Origin: Blastochloris viridis
GTDB lineage: Bacteria; Pseudomonadota; Alphaproteobacteria; Rhizobiales; Xanthobacteraceae
Direction of reading: 5' to 3'
DNA length: 64,000 bases
Assembly: GCF_001402875.1 (NCBI RefSeq)
Contig: NZ_CP012946.1
Span: 412,001 to 476,000 of the forward strand
In this document: positions 52,121 to 61,307 of the stretch, in pieces
Numbering within the stretch: the first letter of the stretch is position 1
Layout of the letters: every line of letters begins with the position of its first letter
Position numbers and translations under genes: made by a program
Notes under the pieces: generated by a model
Told to the model about the DNA's origin: nothing
What the model saw: only the letters and a program-made list of their open reading frames with translations
Databases searched by the model: none

Positions 52121-53259
52121 GCCAGACCTCCCGCCTTGGTGAGCCGATCGATCCAGCACGCCAGCCCGACCGCCGCCACCTTCGTCTCGCTGCCGAGCAG
52201 CGTGCACAGTTCGTCGTAGCGGCCGCCGGCGACCAGCGGGCCGGGCTCGGCGCCGTCCGGGTCGTGCAACTCGAACACGAAGCCGGAATAATATTCCAGG
52301 CCGCGGCCGAACGCGGTCGAGAACCGCATGCGGGAGACCTCAAGCCCCTGCGCGGCGAAGAAGCCGGTGCGCTGCTCGAAGGCGTCGATGGCCGGCGTAA
52401 GGTCGATGTCGGCCTCGCGCGCCAGCGTGCGCAGCGCGTCGGCGGCTTCGTCGGGGTCGCCGCTGATCTGCAGGAACTGCTCGATCACCCCGAGCGCGGC
52501 CGCCGGCATCGCCGCGGTGGCGCCGAGCGCGGCCTGCTCCAGGAAGCGTTCGGCGATTTCGCCGGCGGATCTGCCGCCGACGGTGGTGATGCCGGCAATC
52601 GACAACAGGTCGGTGACCACGGCGCGGGCGGCCTTGGGGTCCTGGCCCGCCAGCGCGGCCAGCACGCCGGCGTAGGGCATGGACGGCTGCGCCGAGCCGA
52701 TCCGTTCGAGGTCATCGGTCAGCGAGCCGCCGCGGTTGAAATCCTTCAACAGCCGCCGCCGCCACTGCGGCGGCAGGTCGAGCGCCTCGATCAGCGCGGC
52801 GAACAGGCTGCGGTCGCCGATCAGAATTTCGGGACGGGCGATGCCAAACTGGCCGGCGGCCTCGCAGCCCAGTGCCAGCACCTCGGCGTCGGCGGCCTCG
52901 CGGTCCTGGCGGCCGAGCGACTCGATGCCGGCCTGAAGGAATTCGCCGGGTGCCTCGCCGCGGAAGCGGAACACCGGGCCGAGATAGCAATAGCCGACCG
53001 GCCCGCCGCCGCGGCCGGCGGCGAGGTGGTCGCGGCACACCGGGATGGTGAGGTCGGGCCTGAGACACCATTCGCGCCCGCCGGCGTCGGTGGTGAGAAA
53101 GATCCGCCGCCGCATGTCCTCGCCGGCGAGGTCGAGCACCATGTCGGCCGGCTGCAGGATGGCGGGCGCGACATAGCGGTAGCCGGCGCGCTCGAACTGG
53201 GTGAGCAGAGTCTGCGCCGGCGTCTCGCCGGCCTCATCCGCGGAAATCGGACCGTCCAT
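52117..53259 (-). CDS. hisZ: ATP phosphoribosyltransferase regulatory subunit
   Basis: A 380-residue HisRS-like protein without tRNA charging function. It keeps class II synthetase folds ([13 protein letters not shown] near 67, [18 protein letters not shown] near 95, [15 protein letters not shown] near 310) but lacks the anticodon-binding domain. HisZ is needed by short HisG and confers histidine feedback. It overlaps hisG. Confidence 0.93.
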   Translation of the reverse strand: MDGPISADEAGETPAQTLLTQFERAGYRYVAPAILQPADMVLDLAGEDMRRRIFLTTDAGGREWCLRPDLTIPVCRDHLAAGRGGGPVGYCYLGPVFRFRGEAPGEFLQAGIESLGRQDREAADAEVLALGCEAAGQFGIARPEILIGDRSLFAALIEALDLPPQWRRRLLKDFNRGGSLTDDLERIGSAQPSMPYAGVLAALAGQDPKAARAVVTDLLSIAGITTVGGRSAGEIAERFLEQAALGATAAMPAAALGVIEQFLQISGDPDEAADALRTLAREADIDLTPAIDAFEQRTGFFAAQGLEVSRMRFSTAFGRGLEYYSGFVFELHDPDGAEPGPLVAGGRYDELCTLLGSETKVAAVGLACWIDRLTKAGGLA

Positions 53260-53392
53260 GCCTGTCTTTTGCCCCGTTTACGGCCTCTTAGCAAAGGCTG
53301 GGCGCGGGCTCTATCGCCGTTCGGGGTTAGGATGAACGGCGGCCTGCGGCGCCATGGTATCTGGCGGTGGGCAACAATGGCAGGCGGGGCAG

Positions 53393-53704
53393 ATGGCACG
53401 GTTCTTCTTCACCCGGCGCGGCGGCATCGAGGACGACCAGCGCGACCGCGTTCGCCGCCTCGCCGAGTTGACGCGGGCGCACCTCGCTTTGCCGGAGGCG
53501 GCGACGGTGTCGGTCACCGAGCTTGCCTGCGGCGATCCCGGCTGCGCCGGCGGGGCGGAGACGGTGATTTTGGTGATGCGGCCGGGCCGGCGCACCGCGG
53601 CGGCCAAAATTCTCAAGGCGGTCGCCCATGTCGAGGACGCCGACCTCTACGGCGCGCTCGAAGGGCTGGTCGAGGCGCCGGCCGGGCCGTTCGGGGGGGA
53701 TTGA
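53393..53704 (+). CDS. conserved hypothetical protein with CxDPGC motif
   Basis: A 103-residue soluble protein. The middle reads VSVTELACGDPGCAGGAETV, a CxxPGC-type motif seen in small hypothetical proteins, followed by a beta strand and a helix. The two Cys could bind a metal or form a disulfide, but nothing is established. ATG 53393 is preferred over a start 39 bases upstream. It begins a three-gene run with the phosphatase and fructosamine kinase genes. Confidence 0.65.
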   Translation: MARFFFTRRGGIEDDQRDRVRRLAELTRAHLALPEAATVSVTELACGDPGCAGGAETVILVMRPGRRTAAAKILKAVAHVEDADLYGALEGLVEAPAGPFGGD

Positions 53705-53738
53705 GCCGGCTTGCCGGGGCCGGCGCGATCGGGACATC

Positions 53739-54251
53739 ATGGCCGGCATATCCGCAACCAGCCGAACGGGGGATGGGGTGTCGAAAAAGCCGGCGGTGCT
53801 GTTCGTTTGTCTTGGCAATATCTGCCGTTCGCCGCTGGCGGAGGCGGCGTTCCGGCGCGAGATCGGGCGCCTCGACCTCGACGTCGAGGTCGATTCGGCC
53901 GGCACCGGCAACTGGCACGTCGGCGAGCCGCCTGACAGCCGGGCTCAGGCGGTGGCGCGGAAATACGGCATCGACATCAGCACCTACCGTGCCCGCCAGG
54001 TGAAGCCGGACGATTTCCGCCGCTTCTCCCACATCGTCGCGCTCGACCGCGACAACCTCGCCACGCTTCAGCGCATGCGTCCCAACGACGCCGCGGCCGA
54101 GCTCAGCTTGCTGCTCGACCATGTGCCGGGGCGCCACGGCCAGCCGGTGGCCGACCCCTATTTCGGCGGCGACGACGGCTTCGCCATCACCTGGGCCGAC
54201 GTCACCACCGGCGCCGAGGCGTTGGCGAAACGCCTCGTGGCCAGCGGATGA
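53739..54251 (+). CDS. low-molecular-weight protein-tyrosine-phosphatase family
   Basis: A 170-residue LMW-PTP fold enzyme. The P-loop CLGNICRS (C-x5-R) and the late acidic DPYFGGDDGF loop (general acid Asp) are intact. GTG 53778 would give 157 residues, nearer the family norm, and is an equal candidate. The stop overlaps the fructosamine kinase start. In several bacteria this pairing marks protein deglycation, where the phosphatase acts on sugar-phosphate adducts such as ribulosamine 5-phosphate; that role is inferred here over tyrosine dephosphorylation. Confidence 0.9.
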   Translation: MAGISATSRTGDGVSKKPAVLFVCLGNICRSPLAEAAFRREIGRLDLDVEVDSAGTGNWHVGEPPDSRAQAVARKYGIDISTYRARQVKPDDFRRFSHIVALDRDNLATLQRMRPNDAAAELSLLLDHVPGRHGQPVADPYFGGDDGFAITWADVTTGAEALAKRLVASG

Positions 54252-55054
54252 CCGCGCTCGCGGGCGCGGGCGCGGCGCTGCTCGGCGGCCGGCTGGTCCG
54301 GGCCGAGCCGCTGTCCGGCGGGGACCTGTCGCAGATCGTCCGCATCACGCTTGCGGATGGCCGCGTCGCCATCGTCAAGAACGGCCCGGCGCCGAGGACC
54401 GAGGCGGCGATGCTGGCTGCCATCGGTGCCGCCGGCGCGCCGGCGCCAATGGTGCTGGCGGCGAGCGACGACGCGCTGGTGATCGAGGCGCTGCCGGCCG
54501 GCGGCTCCCTGCGCAACGCCTGGGGCAGCCTCGGTGCGGCGCTCGCCGGGCTGCATCGCTGCGTTGGTCCGCGCTACGGATGGGACGCCGATTTTGCGTT
54601 CGGCCGCGTCGCCATCGAAAACACCTGGACCGACGACTGGCCGACATTCTGGGCCGAGCGGCGGCTGCTCACCAGCCTGTCGCAGGTGCCGGCGGCACTG
54701 GCGCGCCGGCTCGAAGCGCTCGCCGCCGATCTGCCGAACCGTCTGCCCCGCCATCCGCCGCCTTCGCTGCTGCACGGCGATCTGTGGGGCGGCAACGTGC
54801 TGGTCGAGGACGCCCGCGTCAGCGGGCTGATCGACCCGGCCTGCTATTTCGGCCACGCCGAGGTCGATCTTGCCATGCTGACGCTGTTCGACCGGCCGGG
54901 CCCGGCGTTTTATCATGCCTACGGCGTGCTGGAGCCCGGCGCCGACGACCGGCTCGTCATCTACCGGCTGTGGCCGGCGCTGGTCCATCTTCGCCTGTTC
55001 GGCGGCGGCTACCGCGGCATGGTTGAGGGCTTTTTGGCCGCGGCGAGGGCGTGA
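54248..55054 (+). CDS. fructosamine/ribulosamine 3-kinase family protein
   Basis: A 268-residue aminoglycoside-phosphotransferase-fold kinase. The ATP-binding Lys is in VAIVKNGPAPRTEAAML, the catalytic Asp in LLHGDLWGGNVLV and the metal Asp in GLIDPACYFGHAEVDLAML. The HGDLWxGN and DPACYxGHxExDLAM pattern is the FN3K signature. It phosphorylates ketoamine adducts on proteins so that they fall off. Coupled to the phosphatase gene by ATGA. Confidence 0.92.
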   Translation: MTALAGAGAALLGGRLVRAEPLSGGDLSQIVRITLADGRVAIVKNGPAPRTEAAMLAAIGAAGAPAPMVLAASDDALVIEALPAGGSLRNAWGSLGAALAGLHRCVGPRYGWDADFAFGRVAIENTWTDDWPTFWAERRLLTSLSQVPAALARRLEALAADLPNRLPRHPPPSLLHGDLWGGNVLVEDARVSGLIDPACYFGHAEVDLAMLTLFDRPGPAFYHAYGVLEPGADDRLVIYRLWPALVHLRLFGGGYRGMVEGFLAAARA

Positions 55055-55097
55055 TTCGGTTGCCGGATGAGCGGACAGAGCGGCTGCACGCCGCGCT

Positions 55098-56876
55098 TCA
55101 CTCCCTCGGCATCGCGCCGAGCCGGCGCATCAGCCTGATCCAGCCCGGCGGCCGCGGCTGTTCGGTAAAGCCAGGCAGGCGCAGGCCGGCCAGGGCAACG
55201 CGGCCGTCGAGGTCGACCCGGCGCGCGATCAGTACCGCCGCGCCGAGGCTGATGCGGTCGCCGGGGCGGGCGCGGTCGGCGAAGCGATCGGCGAAGGCGT
55301 CGGCCACGGTGGCGACGGGCTCGCCATCGACCTCAAGCCCGTAGAGCGCGGCGATCTCGGCAAGCGGGGCGTCGCCGATCAGGGGCAGTTCTGCGAAGGC
55401 GATCTGGGCGGTGGTGGGGTCCTCGACGTTGGCGGCGAACAGCGCATCGAGCCGGTTGACGCGGGCGGGCGCCACCAGAACGTAGACGTAGTCGCCGCTG
55501 CGGACGTCGCCGGCGTCGCGCGGATTGAGCACGTTGCCGTTGCGCACCACCAGCGCCGCCTGCGCCCATGGCGGAATTCGGCCGCCGCGCGCCAGCGGAC
55601 TTTCGGGCTCGACCGGATAGCCGACCAATTCACGCCCGGTATCTCCGGGCATGTCGATCTCCATCCGCTGCACCGGCCGCGAGGTGGCGGGGGTGGCGAC
55701 GCCGCTCCAGCGGCCGGCGAGGTTCACCGTCCAGCCCTGCACCAGCAGCGACACCAGCACCGCCACGAAGGCGTAATTGAAATAGTCCTCCGCGCCCGGC
55801 AGGCCGGCCAGGGTCGGGATGGCGGCGAGGAAGATCGACACCGCGCCGCGCAGGCCGACCCAGCCGATGAACGCGGTTTCGCGCCAGGGCATGCGGAACG
55901 GCAGCAGGCACAGCCACACCGCCAGCGGCCGGCCCACCAGCATCAGGAACACCGCGATGGCGGCGGCCGGCAGCCCGTCATGGACGAGGTCCGATGGTGT
56001 CACCAACAGGCCCAGCATCAAGAACATGACGATTTGGCACAGCCAGGTCGCCGCGCCCTGGAAGCTCTCGATGGCGGGGTAGGCCTTGACCGGCCGGTTG
56101 CCGACCACCAGGCCGGCGAGGTAGGCGGCGAGCAGGCCGGAGCCGCCGCTGACCGAGGCGAAGCCGAAAATGGCGACCGCGGCGGTGGCGACGAACGGCG
56201 AGTGCAGGCCAGGCGGCAGGTCGAGCCGGTTCAGCGCCCGCACCACCAGGAGGCCGCCGCCGACGCCGACGACGGCGCCGATGGCGAAATCGACCACCAC
56301 CTCGACCATCACCGTCGCCGCGGTCGTCTCGCCGGCGAGCGCCAGCCGGGTCAGCAAAATGACCAAGAACACCGCGATCGGATCGTTGGTGCCGGACTCG
56401 ATCTCGACGGTGGCGCCGACCCGCGGGCTCAAGGTCAGGCCGGAGGTGCGCAGCAGAAACATCACCGCGGCGGCGTCGGTCGAGGCGACGATCGAGCCGA
56501 CCAGGAACGCTTCGATCCAGGTGCCGCCGAGCAGGAACTTGACGAAGGCGCCGGTCAGTGCCGCGGTCAGAATCACGCCGGCGGTGGCCAGCACCAGCGC
56601 CGGCACCAGTGCCCGGCGCACCAGCCGGAGCTTGGTGCGCAGCGCGCCGTCGAACAGGATGACCGAGAGGGCGAGCGAGCCGACCAGATAGGTCGTTTCA
56701 TAGTCGCCGAAGGTCAGTCCGCCCGGGCCGTCCTCGCCGGCCAGCATGCCGATCGCCAGGAACACCAGCAGCAACGGTGCGCCGAAGCGCTTGGCGACCA
56801 GGCTCGAAAGAATGCCCGCAAGCACCATGCCGGAGCCGATGAACAGGGTCCAATCGATAGCGGAGAGCTTGTCCAT
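55098..56876 (-). CDS. K+/H+ antiporter, NhaP2/CvrA type
   Basis: A 592-residue CPA1 antiporter. About twelve membrane spans fill the first 400 residues, with the family segments GSIVASTDAAAVMFLL and VEIESGTNDPIAVFLV. It ends with a cytoplasmic RCK_C/TrkA-C domain (VLNPRDAGDVRSGDYVYVL) and a CorC-like domain. It exports K+ in exchange for protons. Its stop converges on the fructosamine kinase gene. Confidence 0.92.
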   Translation of the reverse strand: MDKLSAIDWTLFIGSGMVLAGILSSLVAKRFGAPLLLVFLAIGMLAGEDGPGGLTFGDYETTYLVGSLALSVILFDGALRTKLRLVRRALVPALVLATAGVILTAALTGAFVKFLLGGTWIEAFLVGSIVASTDAAAVMFLLRTSGLTLSPRVGATVEIESGTNDPIAVFLVILLTRLALAGETTAATVMVEVVVDFAIGAVVGVGGGLLVVRALNRLDLPPGLHSPFVATAAVAIFGFASVSGGSGLLAAYLAGLVVGNRPVKAYPAIESFQGAATWLCQIVMFLMLGLLVTPSDLVHDGLPAAAIAVFLMLVGRPLAVWLCLLPFRMPWRETAFIGWVGLRGAVSIFLAAIPTLAGLPGAEDYFNYAFVAVLVSLLVQGWTVNLAGRWSGVATPATSRPVQRMEIDMPGDTGRELVGYPVEPESPLARGGRIPPWAQAALVVRNGNVLNPRDAGDVRSGDYVYVLVAPARVNRLDALFAANVEDPTTAQIAFAELPLIGDAPLAEIAALYGLEVDGEPVATVADAFADRFADRARPGDRISLGAAVLIARRVDLDGRVALAGLRLPGFTEQPRPPGWIRLMRRLGAMPRE

Positions 56877-57136
56877 GGTTGTCGGCTTAAGCGCCCCTCA
56901 AGGTCCGGTGCTGCCGCAGCCGTCGGCGGGAAGCGGCACGCGGGGTTGGCCCGGCGATGGCAGCGAAGGCGAACGAGGGCCGCATAGACTGTCCTTTGGC
57001 CGCGCACCCCTCCAGGGCGTGGTCCGAATCTCACCTTAAGGCGGCGCCGCGGCGGGCGGGTGCAGAAATCCGTCTTGTCGGGGGATTTGATCGCGCCCCT
57101 TGGCGTGGTGTAGCCGGCGACGCCCGAAATGCAAAA

Positions 57137-57158
57137 CTCCGGCCTTCAAGGGCCGGAG
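57137..57158 (-). terminator. intrinsic terminator downstream of the EAL gene
   Basis: Minus strand: CTCCGGCC-CTTGAA-GGCCGGAG then TTTTGC, 107 bases after the EAL gene stop. It lies in a 388-base gap (56877-57264) that otherwise shows no gene. Confidence 0.7.
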
Positions 57159-57264
57159 GTTGGCATTTCCATCGCAGGTTCGCCGCGGGCGCGGCAGCGC
57201 GTCAGGCCACCGGCCCCGGATTAGGACGCAGCGAGCGATGCCGCGCAGCGCGCACGGTTTCTGT

Positions 57265-58767
57265 TTAAACGCGGCGGATGGTGGTCTTGGCGAGGTCGGC
57301 CAGCGTCCCGGTCCGGCGTGGCGGCGGCGTCTCGCGCTTGTGGTCGCTGGTGCCGAGTTCGACCCGCTGCATCGGGGCGGGTGCCGCCTCGACCGGCTCG
57401 CGCGCCGGCCGCCGGTCGGCCGGGCCGAGCACGTCGGCGCGCACCGGCTTGGGCGGGGCGAACAGGTTGCCCTGGCCGAACTTGACGTCGTAGTCGAGCA
57501 GGTCGACCACTTGGCCTTCGGTGTCGATGGCCTCGCCAACCAGGTCGATGCCATGCCGGCTGAGCAGGTCGGCCAGATCGGCCGGGTGGATTTCGGCGCC
57601 GATGTCGCGCGTACGGTCGAGCAGCCCGATCGCCGGCACCTTGACGAACTTGACGCCGCGCTCAGCGAGGTCGCGGGCGTCGAAGCGCAGGTCGCGGATG
57701 CGGTGAAGCGCCAGCTTGAAGCCGCGCTCGACCACGCCAGCCATTGCCTCCGCCTCGACCGGCCCGATCATGCGCATCTGCTCCTGGGCGATTTGCAGCA
57801 CCAGGGTGGGGGCGAAGGCGCGGTTGGTTTCGAGGAACTCGGTGTAACGCCCCATCGCCTCGCTATCGACGAGGGTGTCGGCGGAGAGGTCGAGGAACAG
57901 GCCGATCTCGCGGTTGCGGGTGGCCAGCCGGCGGATCACCTGCACGCTGCGCAGCAGCACCTGGAGGTCGATCTCCGCCTGCAGGCGGCCGCTGCGGGCG
58001 ATTTCGGCATAGTCGTCGGGCTGCAGCAGCGAGCCGTCGTCGGCACGGAGCCGCGGCGTCGCTTCGTAGTAACGTACTTTGCGCTGCGGCAGCGTGACGA
58101 TCGGCTGCAGGAAGATCTCGACCCGCCCGCCCTTCACCGCACGCTGCACCAGCGCCAGAGCGTCGGGCTCGGCGAGCCCCGCCAGCACGCCATGGCGCAC
58201 CACCGGGGAGGTCGCCGCCGACGCGGCTGTCTCGGCAGCGGGGCCGGTCGACGCCGTCGCTGCGGCCGAGGCTGCCGGCGCCATGATCACCTGCGGGCGC
58301 GCGGCGAGGTTCTGCATCTCCTGGCCGTGCAGTGCCAGGGTCTGTTCGTGCACGGCGGCGGCCTCGGCGATGTCCTTGATCAGGCCGGTCAGCACTGCCA
58401 ATTCCTTGGCGAGCGGATGCACGGTCTTCTCCGCCGCTTCGGTCGCAGCCGCCTCAATGGAGGATTCGCGGCGCTCGACCGCCTGCAAGCGGTGGGAGAG
58501 GTCCGACACCCGGCGCGAGATGTCGGCCAAGGCGCGGGCGACGTCGGTCACCGTCGACGACAGATCGCCGATCTGGCGTCCGAGGTCGGCGCGGTCGGCG
58601 GTGCGCAGAGCAGAAAACTGCCACCACGCCAGCGCCAACAGCAAGGTCAGCGAAACGAGACCGGAAATGGCGGCCGGAATGCCGGCGACGAGAAACAGCA
58701 ACGCGCCGAGCGATCCCGACGCAATTACCATGCAAAAGGCTATAAACAACGTACCAATGCGTTGCAT
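57265..58767 (-). CDS. TipF-like membrane protein with degenerate EAL domain
   Basis: A 500-residue protein. Two N-terminal spans (TLFIAFCMVIASGSLGALLF and a second at about 35-50) are followed by a coiled coil at 60-140, an Ala/Ser linker, an EAL fold at about 190-430 and a Pro-rich tail. The EAL site is degraded: the EAL motif reads YEATPRL, the metal-binding Asp pair (DDFG in active enzymes) is missing, and only the Lys of FVKVPAIG and the Glu of GEAIDTE look kept. It should bind, not cut, c-di-GMP. Caulobacter TipF, a c-di-GMP receptor for flagellar placement, has the same layout. Confidence 0.85.
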   Translation of the reverse strand: MQRIGTLFIAFCMVIASGSLGALLFLVAGIPAAISGLVSLTLLLALAWWQFSALRTADRADLGRQIGDLSSTVTDVARALADISRRVSDLSHRLQAVERRESSIEAAATEAAEKTVHPLAKELAVLTGLIKDIAEAAAVHEQTLALHGQEMQNLAARPQVIMAPAASAAATASTGPAAETAASAATSPVVRHGVLAGLAEPDALALVQRAVKGGRVEIFLQPIVTLPQRKVRYYEATPRLRADDGSLLQPDDYAEIARSGRLQAEIDLQVLLRSVQVIRRLATRNREIGLFLDLSADTLVDSEAMGRYTEFLETNRAFAPTLVLQIAQEQMRMIGPVEAEAMAGVVERGFKLALHRIRDLRFDARDLAERGVKFVKVPAIGLLDRTRDIGAEIHPADLADLLSRHGIDLVGEAIDTEGQVVDLLDYDVKFGQGNLFAPPKPVRADVLGPADRRPAREPVEAAPAPMQRVELGTSDHKRETPPPRRTGTLADLAKTTIRRV

Positions 58768-59106
58768 GGCTCGCAGTCCTGTGGGCCGAAACACGGCAAA
58801 ATATGAGCGATTCGTCGTTCAGGGGCGACTGCCCCGACGACGGAGATGGATCGGGTCTCGCACCCGGCGACGAGAATCAAGTGCCGCAAGCCCCACCGTG
58901 AGCAACACAAGGAAACACGCCAAAATGCAAGAAAAACACGCAAGAAACTGACCTCACGAAATAGGGCATTACGCAACGTTTCTTGTTGGCGCACATCTGT
59001 CAAGGGCCTGATCAGCGGGGCAGGGCGTCGGCAAAAAGTCTGAGATGCACCGCCGTGCCGGCTTCAGATACCGCTGCAGGGTCGTCCCCAATGGCAATAG
59101 GACGGT

Positions 59107-59119
59107 TGTCGTGACGACA
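59107..59119. promoter_or_regulatory. 13-bp palindrome, candidate operator
   Basis: TGTCGT-G-ACGACA is a perfect inverted repeat placed just before TACAAT (59127-59132), a plausible -10 for the HMA gene. A metal-sensing repressor is a reasonable guess. Confidence 0.4.
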
Positions 59120-59139
59120 CTGTTGTTACAATGTTCGCA

Positions 59140-59148
59140 TTATCCACA
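59140..59148 (+). promoter_or_regulatory. consensus DnaA box
   Basis: TTATCCACA is the exact DnaA 9-mer. It is single, with no cluster or AT-rich unwinding element, so it is not an origin; it could titrate DnaA or regulate the next gene. Confidence 0.4.
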
Positions 59149-59250
59149 GCCTAGTGGCAGACGGTGGGCTGCTTATTTGCGAAACAACACCGCGCGCGCC
59201 GGCAAGGGCGCCTCGAACCATCGGCGCAGGATCGATTGGGAGCACATCGA

Positions 59251-59448
59251 ATGGTGACGCTGACCGTGACCGGAATGACCTGCGGCGGCTGTGCCGCGAC
59301 GGTCGAGAAGCTGATCAAGCGCGAGGATGCCGCGGCGAAGGTCGCCGTCGACCTTGCCTCCGGCCGGGTCGAGGCCGACACCAGCGCGCCGGCCGAGGTC
59401 CTGATCAAGGCGATCGAGGACGCCGGGTTCGGCGCCAGCGTGGCGTAG
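59251..59448 (+). CDS. heavy-metal-associated (CopZ-like) protein
   Basis: A 65-residue HMA domain with the metal motif GMTCGGCAATVEKL (Cys-x-x-Cys) and the usual beta-alpha-beta ending (IEDAGFGASVA). It should carry Cu(I) in the cytoplasm. ATG 59251 follows GGGAGC. No copper ATPase or CueR-type regulator gene is nearby, so it is an orphan. A palindrome upstream may be its operator. Confidence 0.88.
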   Translation: MVTLTVTGMTCGGCAATVEKLIKREDAAAKVAVDLASGRVEADTSAPAEVLIKAIEDAGFGASVA

Positions 59449-59537
59449 GCCAGCCGCGGCTGTGCCGCAAAATCTGGAGATCGACCGGGCTGCCGCCGCG
59501 GCCGTGACGGATGCGCCGACGCGGGCCGTCGTGCGAA

Positions 59538-60467
59538 TCAGCGGGCGGCGTCGTCGCCGTGGCCGTTGGCGCCCGTGCGCGGCTGGATGGCGCCGCGGTT
59601 GCTCGCCAGTTCGGCGGCGAGGCGGTGGCCGGCGAGCGCGGCCGCGTCCGGCCCCTGTTCGGCGAGCCGGGCGGCAAGATAGCCGGCGTTGAAGGCATCG
59701 TCGGCCGCGGGGTCGGCCGGGTCGCGGTGCGCTGCCGCCGGCACACGGACGGTTTCGCCGCCGCGGCGCAGCAGCACGCCGTCGGCGCCGGTCTTGAGCA
59801 CGATCTCGCCGATGCCGGCCGCGGCGAAGCGCTCGAACGTCGCCTCGGGCGAGGCCTCGCCGAACAGCAGCGCCTCGTCGGCGAAGCGCAGCAGTGCGAT
59901 GTCGATCCGCTTGAGCGATTCGGCATAGACGGCGCGGGCGCGGGCGATGTCGCCGCCCCAGTGCGAGGGGGCGAAATTGCCGTCGAACGCCACCTTGGCG
60001 CCGCGCTCGCGCGCCACTTCCAGGGTGGCGAGCAAGCGGCCGAGGCCGACATTGTCGAACAGCGACAGCGTGGCGCCGGACAGATAGATCAGGCTGGCCT
60101 GGGTCATCGCCTCGGCCAGCAGGCCCCAGCCTTCGACCGTGAACAGATGGCGCACCGACGCGCCGTCGCGCCAGTGCTGGACGCGGCGCTCGCCGCCCTC
60201 GTCGGTGTCGACCAGCACCAGGCCGGGCTTGCCGCCGGCGATGCGGACGGTGAGGCCGGTCGCCAGCCCCGCGGCCTCGGCGGCGGCGATGATGGCGCGC
60301 GAATAGGGATCGTCGCCGAGCGCGGTGGCGAACGCCGTGGGAACGCCGAGCCGGGCGAGATAGACCGCGGTGCTGAAGCAGTCGCCGCCGAACGACAGGC
60401 CGTAGCGGCCGTCGCCGCCGCGCGACAACTCGACCAGCACTTCTCCGATGGCGACGACGCGAGACAT
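59538..60467 (-). CDS. PfkB-family sugar kinase (KDG kinase-like)
   Basis: A 309-residue ribokinase-fold kinase similar to 2-keto-3-deoxygluconate kinases. The N-terminal VVAIGEVLVELSRGG and GGDCFSTAVYLARLG bind sugar. The C-terminal signature reads PAADDAFNAGYLAARL: the catalytic Asp is kept, but the Gly before it (family TAAGDxFNAGYLA) is Asp. This could weaken the anion hole, so activity is uncertain. ATG 60467 is preferred. The substrate is inferred. Confidence 0.85.
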   Translation of the reverse strand: MSRVVAIGEVLVELSRGGDGRYGLSFGGDCFSTAVYLARLGVPTAFATALGDDPYSRAIIAAAEAAGLATGLTVRIAGGKPGLVLVDTDEGGERRVQHWRDGASVRHLFTVEGWGLLAEAMTQASLIYLSGATLSLFDNVGLGRLLATLEVARERGAKVAFDGNFAPSHWGGDIARARAVYAESLKRIDIALLRFADEALLFGEASPEATFERFAAAGIGEIVLKTGADGVLLRRGGETVRVPAAAHRDPADPAADDAFNAGYLAARLAEQGPDAAALAGHRLAAELASNRGAIQPRTGANGHGDDAAR

Positions 60468-60620
60468 GGCACCCCCTCTTGCGGTTGGCGGCACAATGGC
60501 CGCCCGAAGCCCGGGTGTCCATGTCGGACGAGTTCCGCTAGACCAACCTCGCGGTCCGCCGCCCCGGTCGCGAGGCGGGATCGCCAAGCGACGTTACGAG
60601 ACCTCAGTCAGGAGACCGCC

Positions 60621-61307
60621 ATGGGCGATGCCGCTTTCGCCGTGTCCGCCGATCTTTCAGGGTGGGAGCGCCGGCCGCTGCCGGACGGCCGCTCGCTGGC
60701 CGGTCGCCTCGTGCGGCTGGAAAAACTGGACGGTGGCCGTCATGGCGCCGACCTTGCCGCCACCACGGCGGCGCCGGCCTCGCTCTATGACTATCTGTTC
60801 GAGCCGCCGCCGGTGCTGCCGGCCGAGGTGATCGGCTGGGCGTCGGAGGCGGCGGCAAGCCTCGATCCATTCTTCTATGCCATCGTCGATCAGGCCTTGG
60901 GCCGCGCGGTGGGGCGCCTTGCCTTGATGCGCATCGACGCCAAGCACGGGGTGATCGAGGTCGGCAGTGTCCTGTTCGGGCCGCTGCTGCAGCGGACCGC
61001 CGGCGCCACCGAGGCGATCGCGCTCCTCGCCGGCCACGTGTTCGACGATCTTGGCTACCGCCGCCTGGAGTGGAAGTGCAACGACCGCAACACGCCGTCC
61101 AAGCGCGCCGCCGTGCGGTTCGGCTTCCAGTATGAGGGGCTGTTCCGCCAGCACATGGTGCAGAAGGGCAAGAGCCGCGACACCGCCTGGTTCGCCATGC
61201 TCGACTGCGAGTGGCCGGCGCGCCAACGCGCCTTCGCCGCCTGGCTCGATCCGGCGAACTTTGACGCCGGCGGCCGCCATCTGCGGCGGCTCGAGGAGTT
61301 TCGCTGA
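60621..61307 (+). CDS. GNAT-family N-acetyltransferase
   Basis: A 228-residue protein of the RimJ/RimL-like acetyltransferase group. Visible are the beta4 region GVIEVGSVLFGPLLQRT, the helix with LLAGHVFDDLGYRRLEWKCN and the terminal NxxSKRAAVRFGFQYEGLFR, which is the acetyl-CoA and acceptor layout of this group. The acceptor is unknown. GGAGACC precedes the ATG. Confidence 0.88.
   Translation: MGDAAFAVSADLSGWERRPLPDGRSLAGRLVRLEKLDGGRHGADLAATTAAPASLYDYLFEPPPVLPAEVIGWASEAAASLDPFFYAIVDQALGRAVGRLALMRIDAKHGVIEVGSVLFGPLLQRTAGATEAIALLAGHVFDDLGYRRLEWKCNDRNTPSKRAAVRFGFQYEGLFRQHMVQKGKSRDTAWFAMLDCEWPARQRAFAAWLDPANFDAGGRHLRRLEEFR

Larger units (their letters stand above)
58795..59250. other. 456-base intergenic region
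   Basis: Divergent region between the EAL and HMA genes. It includes a 13-bp palindrome, a -10-like TACAAT (59127) and a perfect DnaA box, listed separately. The left part is AT-richer and shows no gene. Confidence 0.5.

Noticed and set aside
59140..59148. Chromosome origin at the DnaA box
   Set aside because: One box only, with no box cluster, AT-rich element or origin-linked genes.
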